Part shown: positions 34,851-43,029 of the stretch, in pieces
How positions within the stretch are numbered: position 1 is the first letter of the stretch
Layout: every line of letters starts with the position of its first letter
NCBI RefSeq assembly: GCF_016907365.1
Contig: NZ_JAFBBV010000001.1
Span: 1,736,001-1,800,000 of the forward strand
Source: Oerskovia paurometabola
GTDB lineage: Bacteria; Actinomycetota; Actinomycetes; Actinomycetales; Cellulomonadaceae
Direction of reading: 5' to 3'
Length of the DNA: 64,000 nt
Notes under the pieces: model-generated
The model's input: the letters and a program-made list of their open reading frames with translations, nothing else
Told to the model about the DNA's origin: nothing
The model's database searches: none
Made by a program: the position numbers and the translations under genes

Positions 34851-35804
34851 TCAGGCCGCACCCGCTCGTTCCCGGTGCGCCGTCGGGCTCAGGCCGCGCA
34901 CCCGCGTGAACGCGGCGCTCAGTGCGAACGGCGTCCCGTAGCCCACCTGCCGGGCCACCGAGCCGACGGTCGCGCCAGGTTCCAGCAGCAGGTCGGCCGC
35001 GAGGGTCAGGCGCCACCCGGTCAGGTAGCCCATGGGCGGCTCGCCCACGAGCTCGGTGAAGCGGCGCGAGAACGCGGCCCGCGACAGCCCGACGGTCCGT
35101 GCGAGCGCCTCGACGGTCCACGGCCGGGCCGGGTCGTGGTGCATGAGCCGCAGCGCGTGCCCGACCACGGGGTCGGCGTCCGCGCGGTACCAACCGGGCG
35201 CCTCGCCGCGGTCGAGCCAGGCGCGCAGTGCGCCGATGAGCAAGACGTCGAGCAGCCGGTCGAGCACGGCTTCTTGACCGGGCCGGTCGTGTGCCATCTC
35301 TCGGGCGAGCAGCGCGACGAGGTCGGCGTCGAGTTCCCCGCTGCGCAGCACGACCAGCGCGGGCAGCACGCTCAGGAGCCGGCCCCCCACCTCGCCCTCG
35401 AGAGGGTAGGTGCCGGTCAGCAGGATGGTCGGCCCGGCGGGGTGGTTGCCCCACGTCCGGACGCCGAGCCCGGTCAGGGGGGAGGCCCCGCCGTCGACCG
35501 GCCGGCAGATGCCGACGGCGTCGCTCACGATCTGCGGGGGCGTCCCGGGGGAGTCGGCGACCGTGTAGTGGCGTGGTCCGCGCACGAGCGCGACGTCGCC
35601 CGCGCCGAGATGGGCCTCGAGCCGAGGCTCGTTGGGTCCGGGGCCGGCGTCCACCCCGATCCACGCATGGCCGCGCACCACGGGGACGAGCGTGAGCGGG
35701 GCCTCGTCCTCGATCCGCATCGACCACGGCGGAGCCAGGAGCGACCGCAGCAGGAAGGCGCCGCGCACGCGGGGGCCGTCGAGAAGTCCGGCGACAGCGT
35801 CCAT
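34851..35804 (-). CDS. AraC family transcriptional regulator
   Basis: 317 aa: an N-terminal cupin-type sensor domain (LLDGPRVRGAFLLRSLLAPPWSMRI) and two C-terminal helix-turn-helix motifs (WTVEALARTVGLSRAAFSRRFTELVG and LLLEPGATVGSVARQVGYGTP). The ATG at 35804 lies 6 nt after TACGGT on the minus strand (35811-35816), so it is probably leaderless. It is divergent from the NmrA-like/DUF1772 pair and is the likely regulator of these genes. The effector is unknown. Confidence 0.88.
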   Translation of the reverse strand: MDAVAGLLDGPRVRGAFLLRSLLAPPWSMRIEDEAPLTLVPVVRGHAWIGVDAGPGPNEPRLEAHLGAGDVALVRGPRHYTVADSPGTPPQIVSDAVGICRPVDGGASPLTGLGVRTWGNHPAGPTILLTGTYPLEGEVGGRLLSVLPALVVLRSGELDADLVALLAREMAHDRPGQEAVLDRLLDVLLIGALRAWLDRGEAPGWYRADADPVVGHALRLMHHDPARPWTVEALARTVGLSRAAFSRRFTELVGEPPMGYLTGWRLTLAADLLLEPGATVGSVARQVGYGTPFALSAAFTRVRGLSPTAHRERAGAA

Positions 35805-35939
35805 GCGTCGACCGTACGCGCCCTGGCCGCGCGAGGGAAGACGAACGGACATGGCGTCGATCCTTTCAACCATGGAACGTCTCGCGCGGAGCCGGTTGAC
35901 TCGAACCACAGCACGGACCATCGATCACAGGAGACCGCC

Positions 35940-36842
35940 ATGACCGCGCACGAGCACCCCACAACCTCCCTCGCCGGACCGACCGCCGACGGCGTCCAGC
36001 CCCTCGTCGCCGTCGTCGGGGCGACGGGAAAGACGGGCCGCCGCGTCGCAGCCCGCCTGGCCGCCGCGGGGATCCCCGTCCGTCCCCTCTCGCGCAGCAC
36101 AGAGATCCGCCACGACTGGGACGACCCCACGACCTGGGCGCCGGCAGTCGCCGGAGCCGACGCCGTCTACGTGGCCGTCGCCCCCGACCTCGCCGCCCCC
36201 GGCATCCCCGAGACCGTCGCGGAGTTCGCCCGCGTCGCGCGCAGCCAGGGCGTGCGCCGACTCCTGCTCCTCTCGGGGCGCGGCGAACCCGAGGCGGAGC
36301 GTGCCGAACAGCTCGTCGCCGACGCCTTCCCGTCCGGCACCGTCCTGCGCTGCGCCTGGTTCGACCAGAACTTCACCGAGGGCTTCCTGCTGGACCCCGT
36401 GCTCCACGGCGTCGCCCTGCTGCCCGTCTCCGACGCCGTCGAGCCGTTCGTCGACCTGGAGGACGTCGCCGAGGTCGCCGTCGCCGCGCTCACCCAGGAA
36501 GGGCACGAGGGGCGAACCTACGAGCTCACCGGGCCACGCCTGCTGACCTTCGGTGCCGCGCTCGCAGAGATCGGGGCGGTGAGCGGGCGTGACGTCCGGC
36601 TGCAGACCATCACCGGTGACGAGTTCGCGGGTGGTCTGACCGCTGCGGGCCTCCCGGCCGACATCGTCGACCTCATGGGCTACCTCTTCACCGAGATCCT
36701 GGACGGGCGCAACGCCTCTCTGGCCCACGGGGTCCACGAGGTCCTGGGACGCGAGCCGCGGGACTTCACCGACTTCGCGCGGCGCGAGGCCGCGGCGTGG
36801 GCGCAGACCGACGCCTCGGCCCCGCTGCCCGGGGTGCACTGA
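35940..36842 (+). CDS. NmrA-like NAD(P)-binding protein
   Basis: 300 aa. An N-terminal Rossmann motif GATGKTGRRVAARLAA follows a 23-residue leader; the body resembles NmrA/ergot-type short-chain reductases (RLLLLSGRGEPEAERAEQLV, CAWFDQNFTEGFLLD). It lacks the classical Tyr-x-x-x-Lys pair, so it may be a redox-sensing or isoflavone-reductase-like protein. AGGAGA lies 5 nt before the ATG. It overlaps the next gene by one base (TGATG). Confidence 0.85.
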   Translation: MTAHEHPTTSLAGPTADGVQPLVAVVGATGKTGRRVAARLAAAGIPVRPLSRSTEIRHDWDDPTTWAPAVAGADAVYVAVAPDLAAPGIPETVAEFARVARSQGVRRLLLLSGRGEPEAERAEQLVADAFPSGTVLRCAWFDQNFTEGFLLDPVLHGVALLPVSDAVEPFVDLEDVAEVAVAALTQEGHEGRTYELTGPRLLTFGAALAEIGAVSGRDVRLQTITGDEFAGGLTAAGLPADIVDLMGYLFTEILDGRNASLAHGVHEVLGREPRDFTDFARREAAAWAQTDASAPLPGVH

Positions 36843-37423
36843 TGGACGCGCTCGGCGCCCTCGGGTGGGCCGTGGTCGGCGCGGCCGTCGGCTGCGCGCT
36901 GGTCGGGGGAGTGCTCTTCGCGTTCTCGACCTTCGTCATGGCGGGCCTGCGGTCGGTCGCTCCGGAGGTGGGAGCGGCTGCGATGGCCTCGATCAACCGG
37001 CACGCGACCAAGGTGCCCTTCGGTGCGCTCCTCCTCGTCACGACCGGGCTCGTGGCTGTGCTGGGCGTCGTCGCCGCGATCCGGCTGGGCGACGCAGGCA
37101 TGCCCCTCGTCCTCGCGGGTGCCGTGGTCTACCTCGTGGGCGGGATCGGCGTGACCGCTGCCGTGAACGTCCCGCTCAACGACCGCCTCGAGGCCGCCGA
37201 CGCAGCGGCCTCGACCTCGGGTCCACGGCCGGGTGAAGCCTCACCCTCCGGTGGAGGGTCGGGTCGGGTGGCGGTGCGTCCCGCGAGCCCGACGGCGGAG
37301 CGCGACCGGGTCTGGGCGCAATTCCTCGGGCGTTGGGTCGCCTGGAACCACGTGCGGACGGGTGCGTGCGCGGCGGCCGCGCTGCTCCTGACCCTGGGAC
37401 TGGTGACGCACCTCGTGGGGTGA
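36842..37423 (+). CDS. DUF1772 (anthrone oxygenase-like) membrane protein
   Basis: 193 aa with four hydrophobic segments. The pattern FSTFVMAGLRSV, AMASINRHATKVPF and AAVNVPLNDRLEA, then WNHVRTGACAAAALLL, is that of DUF1772/anthrone-oxygenase family proteins. It is co-translated with the NmrA-like gene. Together with the AraC regulator this looks like a small stress or redox cassette; the reaction is not known. Confidence 0.85.
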   Translation: MDALGALGWAVVGAAVGCALVGGVLFAFSTFVMAGLRSVAPEVGAAAMASINRHATKVPFGALLLVTTGLVAVLGVVAAIRLGDAGMPLVLAGAVVYLVGGIGVTAAVNVPLNDRLEAADAAASTSGPRPGEASPSGGGSGRVAVRPASPTAERDRVWAQFLGRWVAWNHVRTGACAAAALLLTLGLVTHLVG

Positions 37424-37507
37424 GCGGCGCCGTCGGGCCGGGTCCTGTTCCAGTCGCGCCGGGGGACGAGCAGGAATAGCCGCTCCCGTGCCGAGGTTCG
37501 CCCCGGT

Positions 37508-37936
37508 ATGAGCGAACAGAGCTGGGGCGACGACGCCACGATCCGCAAGGTCCTCGCGGACACCGAGACCTGGGCCGTGGTGGGCCTGTCGAACAACTCG
37601 GCCCGCGCCGCGTACGGGGTGGCGCAGCTGCTCCAGCGTCAGGGCAAGCGGATCGTGCCCGTCCACCCGGCGGCCGAGACGGTGCACGGTGAGCAGGGGT
37701 ACGCCTCGCTCGCCGACATCCCGTTCCCGGTCGACGTCGTGGACGTGTTCGTGCGCTCCGACCTCGCGGGCGACGTGGCGGACCAGGCCGTGCAGGTCGG
37801 CGCCCAGGCCGTCTGGTTCCAGCTCGGCGTGGTCGACGAGGACGCGTTCGACCGCGTGCGCGAGGCCGGCCTGGACATGGTCATGGACCGCTGCCCCGCG
37901 ATCGAGTGGCCGCGCCTGGGCCCCGCCGGGCGCTAG
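37508..37936 (+). CDS. CoA-binding domain protein (YccU-like)
   Basis: 142 aa single Rossmann-type CoA-binding domain: WAVVGLSNNSARAAYGVAQLL, then IVPVHPAAETVHGEQGYASLADIP and VDVFVRSDLAG, ending AGLDMVMDRCPAIEWPRL with the conserved Cys. Widespread stand-alone form, likely a CoA-dependent regulator or ligase fragment. It has neither a clear ribosome-binding site nor a leaderless -10 box. Confidence 0.88.
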   Translation: MSEQSWGDDATIRKVLADTETWAVVGLSNNSARAAYGVAQLLQRQGKRIVPVHPAAETVHGEQGYASLADIPFPVDVVDVFVRSDLAGDVADQAVQVGAQAVWFQLGVVDEDAFDRVREAGLDMVMDRCPAIEWPRLGPAGR

Positions 37937-37938
37937 CA

Positions 37939-38023
37939 GGGTGCCGAGGACGGGGTTGAGGTCGTTCTGAGTACTCGAACGACCTCAACCCCGTTCTCGG
38001 CCCCCCGGGGGCCCCCGGGGGGC
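37939..38023. terminator. Long hairpin (31-nt repeat copy 2) plus 24-nt palindrome
   Basis: Arms 37943-37967 and 37977-38001 pair over 25 bp with one G-T wobble around a 9-nt loop. Directly after it 38000-38023 is a perfect 24-nt palindrome (GCCCCCCGGGGG and complement). The left arm with flanks (37939-37969) repeats 32504-32534 with one mismatch. It lies between convergent genes. Confidence 0.8.
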
Positions 38024-38045
38024 ACCGCCGGTGGAACGGGCGGGG

Positions 38046-38849
38046 TCAGTCGCCGAAGACCAGGACCGGGCGGCCCGTGCGCGGGTGGGTCAGGACGTCG
38101 CAGCGGACGCCGTACACCGGCTCGATCACCGCAGGTACCAGCACGTCCCGCACCGCGCCGGCCGCGACGACACGCCCCTCCGCGAGCACCACCACGTGGT
38201 CGCACGTGGCGGCCGCGAGGTTGAGGTCGTGCAGAGCCGCCAGGACCGTGACGCCGTCCGCCGCGAGCTTGCGCAGCACCGTCATGGCCGCGAGCTGCGC
38301 CGCGATGTCGAGATGGTTGGTGGGTTCGTCGAGCAGCAGAAGCGCCGGGTCCTGGGCGAGCGCGCGGGCCATGTGCACGCGCTGGCGCTCGCCCCCGGAC
38401 AGCGTCGCGAGCGACCGGTCGGCGAGGTCGTCGACGCCCGCGCGGACCAGCGCCTCGCGCGCCACCGCCCGGTCGGCCTCGGTGTCGCCCGCGAGGAGCG
38501 AGCGGTGGGGGATGCGGCCGAGCAGCACGGCGTCGAGCACCGAGATCGGCAGGTCGGTCGACGCGTCCTGCTCGACGAGCGCGAGCCGGCGAGCCCGGCG
38601 TCGGCGCGGCATGCCCAGGAGGTCCTCGCCGTCGAAACGGACCTCGCCCGCGGCGGGGACCTGCGTGGCCGCGATCGCGCGCAGCAGCGTCGACTTCCCG
38701 GACCCGTTCGGCCCCAGCAGCCCGCTCACGGCCCCCGGCGGGGCGGTCACGTCGACCCCGTCGAGGATGAGCCGCGACCCGGCCGACCAGGAGACGCGCG
38801 AGGCGTCCAGTCCACGAGCGCCGTCCGCGCCCGGAGCCCCAGAGGTCAC
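38046..38849 (-). CDS. ABC transporter ATP-binding protein (proposed F420-0 importer)
   Basis: 267 aa ATPase of the siderophore/cobalamin importer class. Walker A GPNGSGKS (46-53), signature LSGGERQ, Walker B LLLLDEPTNHLDIA, H-loop ALHDLNLAA. The GTG start overlaps the permease stop (GTGA). Family knowledge: a three-gene cassette of this type in actinobacteria was proposed to import F420-0 because it travels with cofE in genomes lacking the earlier F420 steps. The closeness of cofE (6 kb) supports this assignment; a siderophore or cobalamin importer is the alternative. Confidence 0.85.
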   Translation of the reverse strand: MTSGAPGADGARGLDASRVSWSAGSRLILDGVDVTAPPGAVSGLLGPNGSGKSTLLRAIAATQVPAAGEVRFDGEDLLGMPRRRRARRLALVEQDASTDLPISVLDAVLLGRIPHRSLLAGDTEADRAVAREALVRAGVDDLADRSLATLSGGERQRVHMARALAQDPALLLLDEPTNHLDIAAQLAAMTVLRKLAADGVTVLAALHDLNLAAATCDHVVVLAEGRVVAAGAVRDVLVPAVIEPVYGVRCDVLTHPRTGRPVLVFGD

Positions 38850-39949
38850 AGCGCCCGCCTCCCTCGCCACAGGATGACCGCGAAGACGGGCGCGCCGATC
38901 GCGGCCGTCAGGATGCCCACGGGCAGCTCGCGCGGGGCGAAGATCGTGCGAGCGAGCGTGTCCGCCCACACGAGGAACGAGCCGCCGAGCAACGCCGCGA
39001 GGGGCAGCAGGACGCGGTGGCGAGCCCCGGTGAGCAGCCGGACGGCGTGCGGCAGGATCAGCCCGACGAACCCGATCGCCCCGGACACCGACACGAGGGC
39101 TCCCGTGAGCAGCGCGACCCCCACGAGCAGCAGCCAGCGCGTCCGGTTCACGGCGATGCCGAGGCCTGCGGCCGCGGTGTCGCCGAACGTGAACGCGTCG
39201 AGCACCGACCCGGTCGAGGCGAGCAGCGTCCCGAGGACCAGCACGGCCCCGCCCGCGATCGCCACGGACGTCCACGTGGCGCCCGCGACCGAGCCCATGA
39301 GCCACGACAGGATCTCGCGGTAGGAGTCGCCGGTCGCGGACCAGAAGATGACGAACGACGTCGCCGCGGCCGCGAGCTGGCTCACCGCGAGGCCGGCGAG
39401 GACAGTGCGGGTCGGGGTGATGGCCCCGAGCGAGCCCGCGAGCGCGAGGGCAGCGACCAGGGCCAGGACCGCGCCGCCGAACGCCGCGACGGGCAGCAGG
39501 ACGCTCACGCCGAGGACCAGGACGAGGACCGCGCCGAGCGACGCGCCCGACGAGAGTCCCAGCAGGTACGGGTCGGCGAGCGGGTTGCGTGTGAGGGACT
39601 GCATGACGCCGCCGCAGATCGCGAGACCGGCCCCCACGGCCGCTGCGGTCAGGACGCGCGGCAGGCGCAGCTGCCACACCATGCCGTCCTGGAGCAGCGG
39701 GAGCGGTTCGAGACCGAGCAGCCCGCCGAGCCCGACGTGCGTCGCGACCGAGCGCCACACGTCGCCCCACGTGAGGTCGGCGGGGCCGATCGTCACGGCG
39801 ACCACGATGCTCACGACGAGCGCGATCGACGCCCCGGCGAGCCACCACGGGGTGGCTCGCCGGGCCCCGGGGGAGCGGCGCGCAGAGCGGTGCACAATGG
39901 CGCGCGCTCCCGACGGGTCGGCGCTTGTCGTGGGCACGAGGCTTCTCAC
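38846..39949 (-). CDS. FecCD-type ABC permease (proposed F420-0 importer)
   Basis: 367 aa with about ten membrane spans and the FecCD/BtuC patterns RLPRVLTAAAVGAGLAICGG, QSLTRNPLADPYLLGLSSGA and GAIGFVGLILPHAVR. It lies between the ATPase gene (4-nt overlap) and the lipoprotein gene (14 nt away), so all three form one operon. The GTG start at 39949 is taken from the open frame; the first 35 residues are polar. The substrate is inferred from the cassette context. Confidence 0.88.
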   Translation of the reverse strand: MRSLVPTTSADPSGARAIVHRSARRSPGARRATPWWLAGASIALVVSIVVAVTIGPADLTWGDVWRSVATHVGLGGLLGLEPLPLLQDGMVWQLRLPRVLTAAAVGAGLAICGGVMQSLTRNPLADPYLLGLSSGASLGAVLVLVLGVSVLLPVAAFGGAVLALVAALALAGSLGAITPTRTVLAGLAVSQLAAAATSFVIFWSATGDSYREILSWLMGSVAGATWTSVAIAGGAVLVLGTLLASTGSVLDAFTFGDTAAAGLGIAVNRTRWLLLVGVALLTGALVSVSGAIGFVGLILPHAVRLLTGARHRVLLPLAALLGGSFLVWADTLARTIFAPRELPVGILTAAIGAPVFAVILWRGRRAL

Positions 39950-39963
39950 CGGTTCGGGACTCC

Positions 39964-41037
39964 TCAGGGGACCGTGATCGCCGCGAGCTGTGCGCCGAGG
40001 TCCTTGACGGCGTCGACGTTGCGCACGCCCGCCTCGGTCGCGGGGAACGGCACGGTCAGGAAGCGGTCGCCCTGCACGGCCGTGAGGTTGGCGGTCGCGG
40101 GGTTGGTCTTGAGCGCGTCGATCTTCGACTGCGCCGTGTTCCAGGCCGAGTCGACGAGCACGATCACGTCAGGGTCGGCCGCGATGATCTCCTCGAACGA
40201 GAACGGCGTCCAGGTGTCCTGGACCGAGGCGGCGATGTTCTCGAGCCCGACGGCGTCCATGATCATCTGCGGGGCGCCGATCCCGGCCCCGACGTAGGGG
40301 ATGTCCGAGCCCGAGGAGTACCACAGGGCCGTGAGCCCGCGGTCGTCCGCCCGCACGGCGTCGAGCTCGGCGCGCTGGGCCGCGACGAGGTCCTGCGCCG
40401 TCCCGGCGACGTCGAAGATCTCTCCCGCCTCGGTGATCTCGGCGAACACGTCGTCGAACGTCAGGGGGTCGGGCTTGTACGCCTCGGCCTTGCAGGCCGA
40501 GGGGGAGACGTAGGTCTGGACGCCGAGCTGCTGGAGGGTCGTGCGGTCGCCCGCGCCCTCGGCGGTGAGGTTCGACTCCCATCCTGCGTACACGAGGTCC
40601 GGCGCGAGCGTCAGCACGGCCTCTGCGCCCGGGACCTTGTCGGTGAGCGGCGTCGCGACGACCGGGAGGTCCGCCGCGGCGTCGGCCCACTGCTCGGCGA
40701 CGGGCCCGTCGGGGAACGCGGTCCCCACGAGCCGGTCGCCCAGCCCGAGCGCGAGCATCATCTCGGTCGTGCTCGACTTGATCGTCACGACCTTGCGCGG
40801 GGCGGCGTCGAACGTGACGTCGAACCCGCAGTTGTCGAGCGTCAGGGGATAGGTCGTGGCCGAGGCCTCCGCGGTCCCGGAGGGCGCCGCGCTCGGCTCG
40901 CCGGACGCGAGGGTCTGGCCGCCCGCGCACCCTGCGAGGGCGAGCGAGGAGGCGAGGACGAGCGCCGCCGTCGGGCCAGCGCTCGGCGCGCGGCGGGCGG
41001 GACGGACGGACGGTCGGACAGGGCGCAGCGTGGGCAC
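39964..41037 (-). CDS. ABC transporter substrate-binding lipoprotein (proposed F420-0 binding)
   Basis: 357 aa. I chose the GTG at 41037 (GGAG 4-5 nt upstream). A lipoprotein signal peptide ends in LALAGC with Cys37; the mature part is a class III (FepB/BtuF-like) binding protein with TIKSSTTEMMLALGLGDRLVG and LAPDLVYAGWESNLT. It resembles the periplasmic component of the proposed F420-0 transporter. The 248 bp upstream, shared with the divergent molybdopterin gene, show no cobalamin riboswitch, which argues mildly against B12 as substrate. Confidence 0.82.
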   Translation of the reverse strand: MPTLRPVRPSVRPARRAPSAGPTAALVLASSLALAGCAGGQTLASGEPSAAPSGTAEASATTYPLTLDNCGFDVTFDAAPRKVVTIKSSTTEMMLALGLGDRLVGTAFPDGPVAEQWADAAADLPVVATPLTDKVPGAEAVLTLAPDLVYAGWESNLTAEGAGDRTTLQQLGVQTYVSPSACKAEAYKPDPLTFDDVFAEITEAGEIFDVAGTAQDLVAAQRAELDAVRADDRGLTALWYSSGSDIPYVGAGIGAPQMIMDAVGLENIAASVQDTWTPFSFEEIIAADPDVIVLVDSAWNTAQSKIDALKTNPATANLTAVQGDRFLTVPFPATEAGVRNVDAVKDLGAQLAAITVP

Positions 41038-41285
41038 GGCACTCCAGGTCGGGAGGTCGCCGGCCGGTGCGGGGCACGGCGGCGCGGCGAGATGCGAGAG
41101 GGTAGGGCGCCACAATCCGCGACGAGGATCCGCGGTCCAAGCACGGGCCGCTGCGGCGAGCCAAGCGCGGCTCGCGATCCGTGTCCCAGCCTAGTAGGTC
41201 GGCGGGCGCGTGGTGCGACGGTTCAGCGGTCGGCGAAGCGCTCGGTGCTCCACGCGCAGGCGCCGGGCGGTCCTACAGTGGGCAC

Positions 41286-42956
41286 ATGAGCCCGACGGCG
41301 GAGCCCGCCCCTCCCGGCACGTCCGGACGCGCGTCCCGGGGACGGGGCGGACGCACCGACCCGACGCGCCTGTGGGCGCCGCTGCTGGGGATCGTCTCGG
41401 CGCTCGGGGCTTTCGCCGTGGCCGAGCTCGTCGCGCTCGTCGTGGGTTCGGGGTCGAGCCCCGTGCTCGTCGTGGGGGCCGGGGTGGTCGACCGGGTGCC
41501 GCCGTGGCTCAAGGACTTCGCGGTCGAGACGTTCGGGACCGCGGACAAGACCGTGCTGCTCCTCGGGATCGTGCTCGTGCTCGCGGTCGCGGCGCTCGCG
41601 GCGGGGATCCTCGAGACGCGGCGGCCGCCGTGGGGGACGGCCCTGCTCGTGGTGGTCGGCGCCGTGGGCGTCTTGGCCGCCGTCACGCGACCCGACGCGA
41701 CACCCCTGTGGGCGCTGCCGACCGTGGTGGGGGTCGGGGTCGGCATCATGCTCCTGCGGACGGGAGCGGCGCGGCTGCGGGCGTGGCGAGGCTCGGCGCT
41801 CAGCCCGGTCGTGGCTCCGACGGGTCCGGCCGCGCCCGAGACCCCGCTGAGCGCGGCGCGCCGGCGCGAGGCGCTCGACCGCCGGTCCTTCCTGGTCTTC
41901 GCGGGCCTGACCACGGCGACCGCGCTCGTGGTCGGCGGGGCCTCTCGCATGCTGTCGGCGGGGTCGCGCGCCCTGACCGCGGTGCGGGACGCGATCCGCC
42001 TCCCGGCACCTGTCGGCCCGGTCGTCGTCGTCCCTGCGGGCGCGAGCCTCGACGTGCCCGGCCTCACCCCGTACGTGACGCCCAACGACGAGTTCTACCG
42101 CATCGACACGGCCCTGCGCGTGCCCGAGGTGAACCCCGACGACTGGCGGCTGCGCGTCGTCGGGCTGGTCGAGGAGGAGATCGAGATCTCGTTCGACGAG
42201 CTGCTCGCGCTACCCCTCGTGGAGCACGCCACGACCCTGACGTGCGTGTCCAACCAGGTGGGCGGGGACCTCGTCGGCAACGCGGTGTGGCTCGGTCACC
42301 CGGTGCGCGACCTGCTCGCTCGCGCCCGGCCGCACGCCGACGCCGACATGGTGCTCTCGCGCAGCGCGGACGGCTGGACGGCGAGCACGCCGCTCGACGT
42401 GCTGACGGACCCGGGCCGGGAGTCGCTGCTCGCGGTCGGCATGAACGGCGAGCCGCTGCCGCTCGCGCACGGCTTCCCCGTGCGCATGGTCGTGCCGGGC
42501 CTGTACGGGTACGTGTCGGCGACCAAGTGGGTCGTCGAGCTCAAGGTCACACGCTTCGCCGACGACGTCGCGTACTGGTCGACGCGCGGCTGGTCGCAGC
42601 GGGGACCGATCAAGATGTCGTCCCGCATCGACGTGCCGCGCTCCGGTGCGTCGGTCTCCCCGGGGGCCGACGGGGACGTGGTCGTCGCGGGAGTCGCCTG
42701 GTCGCAGCACACGGGGATCGCGGGCGTCGAGGTGCGGGTCGACGACGGGGAGTGGGAGCAGGCTGACCTCGCCGAGACGGTCTCGGCCGACACGTGGCGG
42801 CAGTGGTCCTGGAGGTGGGCGGCGCCCGAGAAGGGCCGCCACGACCTCGCGGTGCGGGCGACCGACGCGGACGGGGCCGTCCAGACGTCCGTCAAGGCCC
42901 CGCCCGCGCCCGACGGGTCGAGCGGCCTCTACTCGATCGGCGTGACCGTGGCCTGA
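41286..42956 (+). CDS. Membrane-anchored molybdopterin-dependent oxidoreductase (sulfite-oxidase family)
   Basis: 556 aa. The N-terminal 170 residues hold about four membrane spans; a twin-arginine motif RRSFLVF follows at 199-205 before another hydrophobic stretch; then the molybdopterin domain (TPNDEFYRIDTALRVPEVN, with Cys320 in TLTCVSNQVGG as Mo ligand) and a C-terminal Ig-like dimerisation domain (GIAGVEVRVDDGEW). Layout suggests a Mo enzyme folded in the cytoplasm and exposed outside, tethered by its own membrane domain. The ATG lies 6 nt after TACAGT (41274-41279), i.e. leaderless. Substrate unknown. Confidence 0.88.
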   Translation: MSPTAEPAPPGTSGRASRGRGGRTDPTRLWAPLLGIVSALGAFAVAELVALVVGSGSSPVLVVGAGVVDRVPPWLKDFAVETFGTADKTVLLLGIVLVLAVAALAAGILETRRPPWGTALLVVVGAVGVLAAVTRPDATPLWALPTVVGVGVGIMLLRTGAARLRAWRGSALSPVVAPTGPAAPETPLSAARRREALDRRSFLVFAGLTTATALVVGGASRMLSAGSRALTAVRDAIRLPAPVGPVVVVPAGASLDVPGLTPYVTPNDEFYRIDTALRVPEVNPDDWRLRVVGLVEEEIEISFDELLALPLVEHATTLTCVSNQVGGDLVGNAVWLGHPVRDLLARARPHADADMVLSRSADGWTASTPLDVLTDPGRESLLAVGMNGEPLPLAHGFPVRMVVPGLYGYVSATKWVVELKVTRFADDVAYWSTRGWSQRGPIKMSSRIDVPRSGASVSPGADGDVVVAGVAWSQHTGIAGVEVRVDDGEWEQADLAETVSADTWRQWSWRWAAPEKGRHDLAVRATDADGAVQTSVKAPPAPDGSSGLYSIGVTVA

Positions 42957-43029
42957 GCGCGGCCGTCCAGCATGCGAGAGGCCGCAGGGTCGGCGCCGGC
43001 CGCGCCGTCGGGCGTGGCAAGGTAGGGGC

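Noticed and set aside
41038..41285. Cobalamin riboswitch upstream of the ABC importer
   Set aside because: The B12-box-like and other conserved elements are not recognisable in either direction.
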